From assembly GCA_029559475.1 (NCBI GenBank), contig JAKQBN010000055.1:105849-169848 (forward strand): a DNA stretch of 64,000 nt, in the 5' to 3' direction. The position numbers and the translations under genes are program-made. Of this stretch, positions 63,870-64,000 are shown piece by piece. The stretch is from a bacterium (lineage in GTDB: Bacteria > UBA4055). The number at the start of each line of letters is the position of its first letter. Position 1 is the first letter of the stretch. Below the pieces are notes generated by a model. That model worked only from the letters and a program-made list of their open reading frames with translations. It was not told where the DNA came from and did no database searches.

Positions 63870-64000
63870 TGTAGATTCTTGTCAAAGTGTCCCACTGATT
63901 CCTGTTTAAAGTGTCACAGTTTCCACCTCCTGAACCCGTTAAAATTTAACCATTCTTTTTCTTCGCTGCAACCTTTTTATTCTTTCTCATAGATTCCCCT
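63870..64000 (-). mobile_element. IS21-family insertion sequence, second copy, right end only
   Basis: The 131 bp visible are the reverse complement of 7621-7751 without a difference. The element continues beyond the window and should extend to about 66,450. It is inverted with respect to the first copy. Confidence 0.95.
63946..64000 (-). CDS. istB: IS21-family IstB, C-terminal end (second copy, partial)
   Basis: These are the last codons of istB (ending RKNKKVAAKKKNG and a stop at 63946-63948), identical to the first copy. The 5' part lies outside the window. Confidence 0.9.
   Translation of the reverse strand, partial: GESMRKNKKVAAKKKNG

Overview
The window looks like chromosomal DNA of a Gram-negative, probably anaerobic bacterium of moderate to low GC content. 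Pointers are lipoprotein lipoboxes, outer-membrane-barrel-like proteins, a very large secreted FG-GAP/VCBS adhesin-like protein, and a V-type ATPase operon in the order E-DUF2764-A-B-D-I-K, an arrangement known from Bacteroidetes and spirochaetes. An FCB-group lineage (for example Delongbacteria/Cloacimonadota-like) or a spirochaete relative would fit. I cannot place it more precisely from sequence alone. I see no rRNA, tRNA or CRISPR array.

Layout. 1-5.2 kb: type I restriction-modification locus (hsdR 3' end, hsdM, a DUF1016/YhcG nuclease gene, an unknown gene, 5' part of hsdS). 5.17-7.75 kb: complete IS21-family element (istA/istB) inside hsdS. 7.75-14.7 kb: truncated secreted lipase, two paralogous proteins that join a transposase-like HTH/DDE region to TPRs, and a VWA lipoprotein. 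14.8-36.4 kb: mostly housekeeping (mutS2, ChaN-like protein, alr, mnmE, aminotransferases, an EF-G paralogue, MFS exporter, tldD/tldE) plus the 2022-residue FG-GAP protein. 36.6-44.1 kb: V-ATPase operon, with a K subunit that keeps the known Na+ ligands. 44.2-54.2 kb: mixed accessory genes, including gene remnants, an ORF6N protein, a pair of HTH regulators, a DUF488 protein and a HicA toxin with an unusually long HicB-like partner. 54.3-58.0 kb: sugar epimerase, two radical SAM proteins and a glycosyltransferase. 58.1-63.7 kb: defence-type cluster (NADAR, DarT, UvrD-like helicase, SIR2, unknown protein, FGE-fold protein). 63.74-64.0 kb: 3' end of hsdS, then the end of a second, inverted IS21 copy.

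The central observation is that the two ends of the window are the two halves of one gene. The hsdS 5' part (4081-5169) and 3' part (63736-63864, minus strand) join in frame to a 405-residue HsdS. Each half abuts a different end of the IS21 element, and both junctions carry the same 5-bp target duplication (tacaa). The whole 56-kb interval has therefore been inverted between two opposed IS21 copies, or misassembled across them. Turned back, hsdR-hsdM-yhcG-orf-hsdS::IS21 is followed in the same direction by the FGE-fold gene and the SIR2/UvrD/DarT-NADAR genes, making one contiguous defence island.

Inside that island the last 26 bp of hsdS recur as two further degenerate direct copies (62783-62808 and 58072-58097). 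Each lies right before the start of the next gene block, as if cargo modules had been added one after another at the hsdS 3' end. This punctuated, hsdS-anchored island is the best candidate here for something undescribed. The HTH/DDE/TPR paralogues come next.
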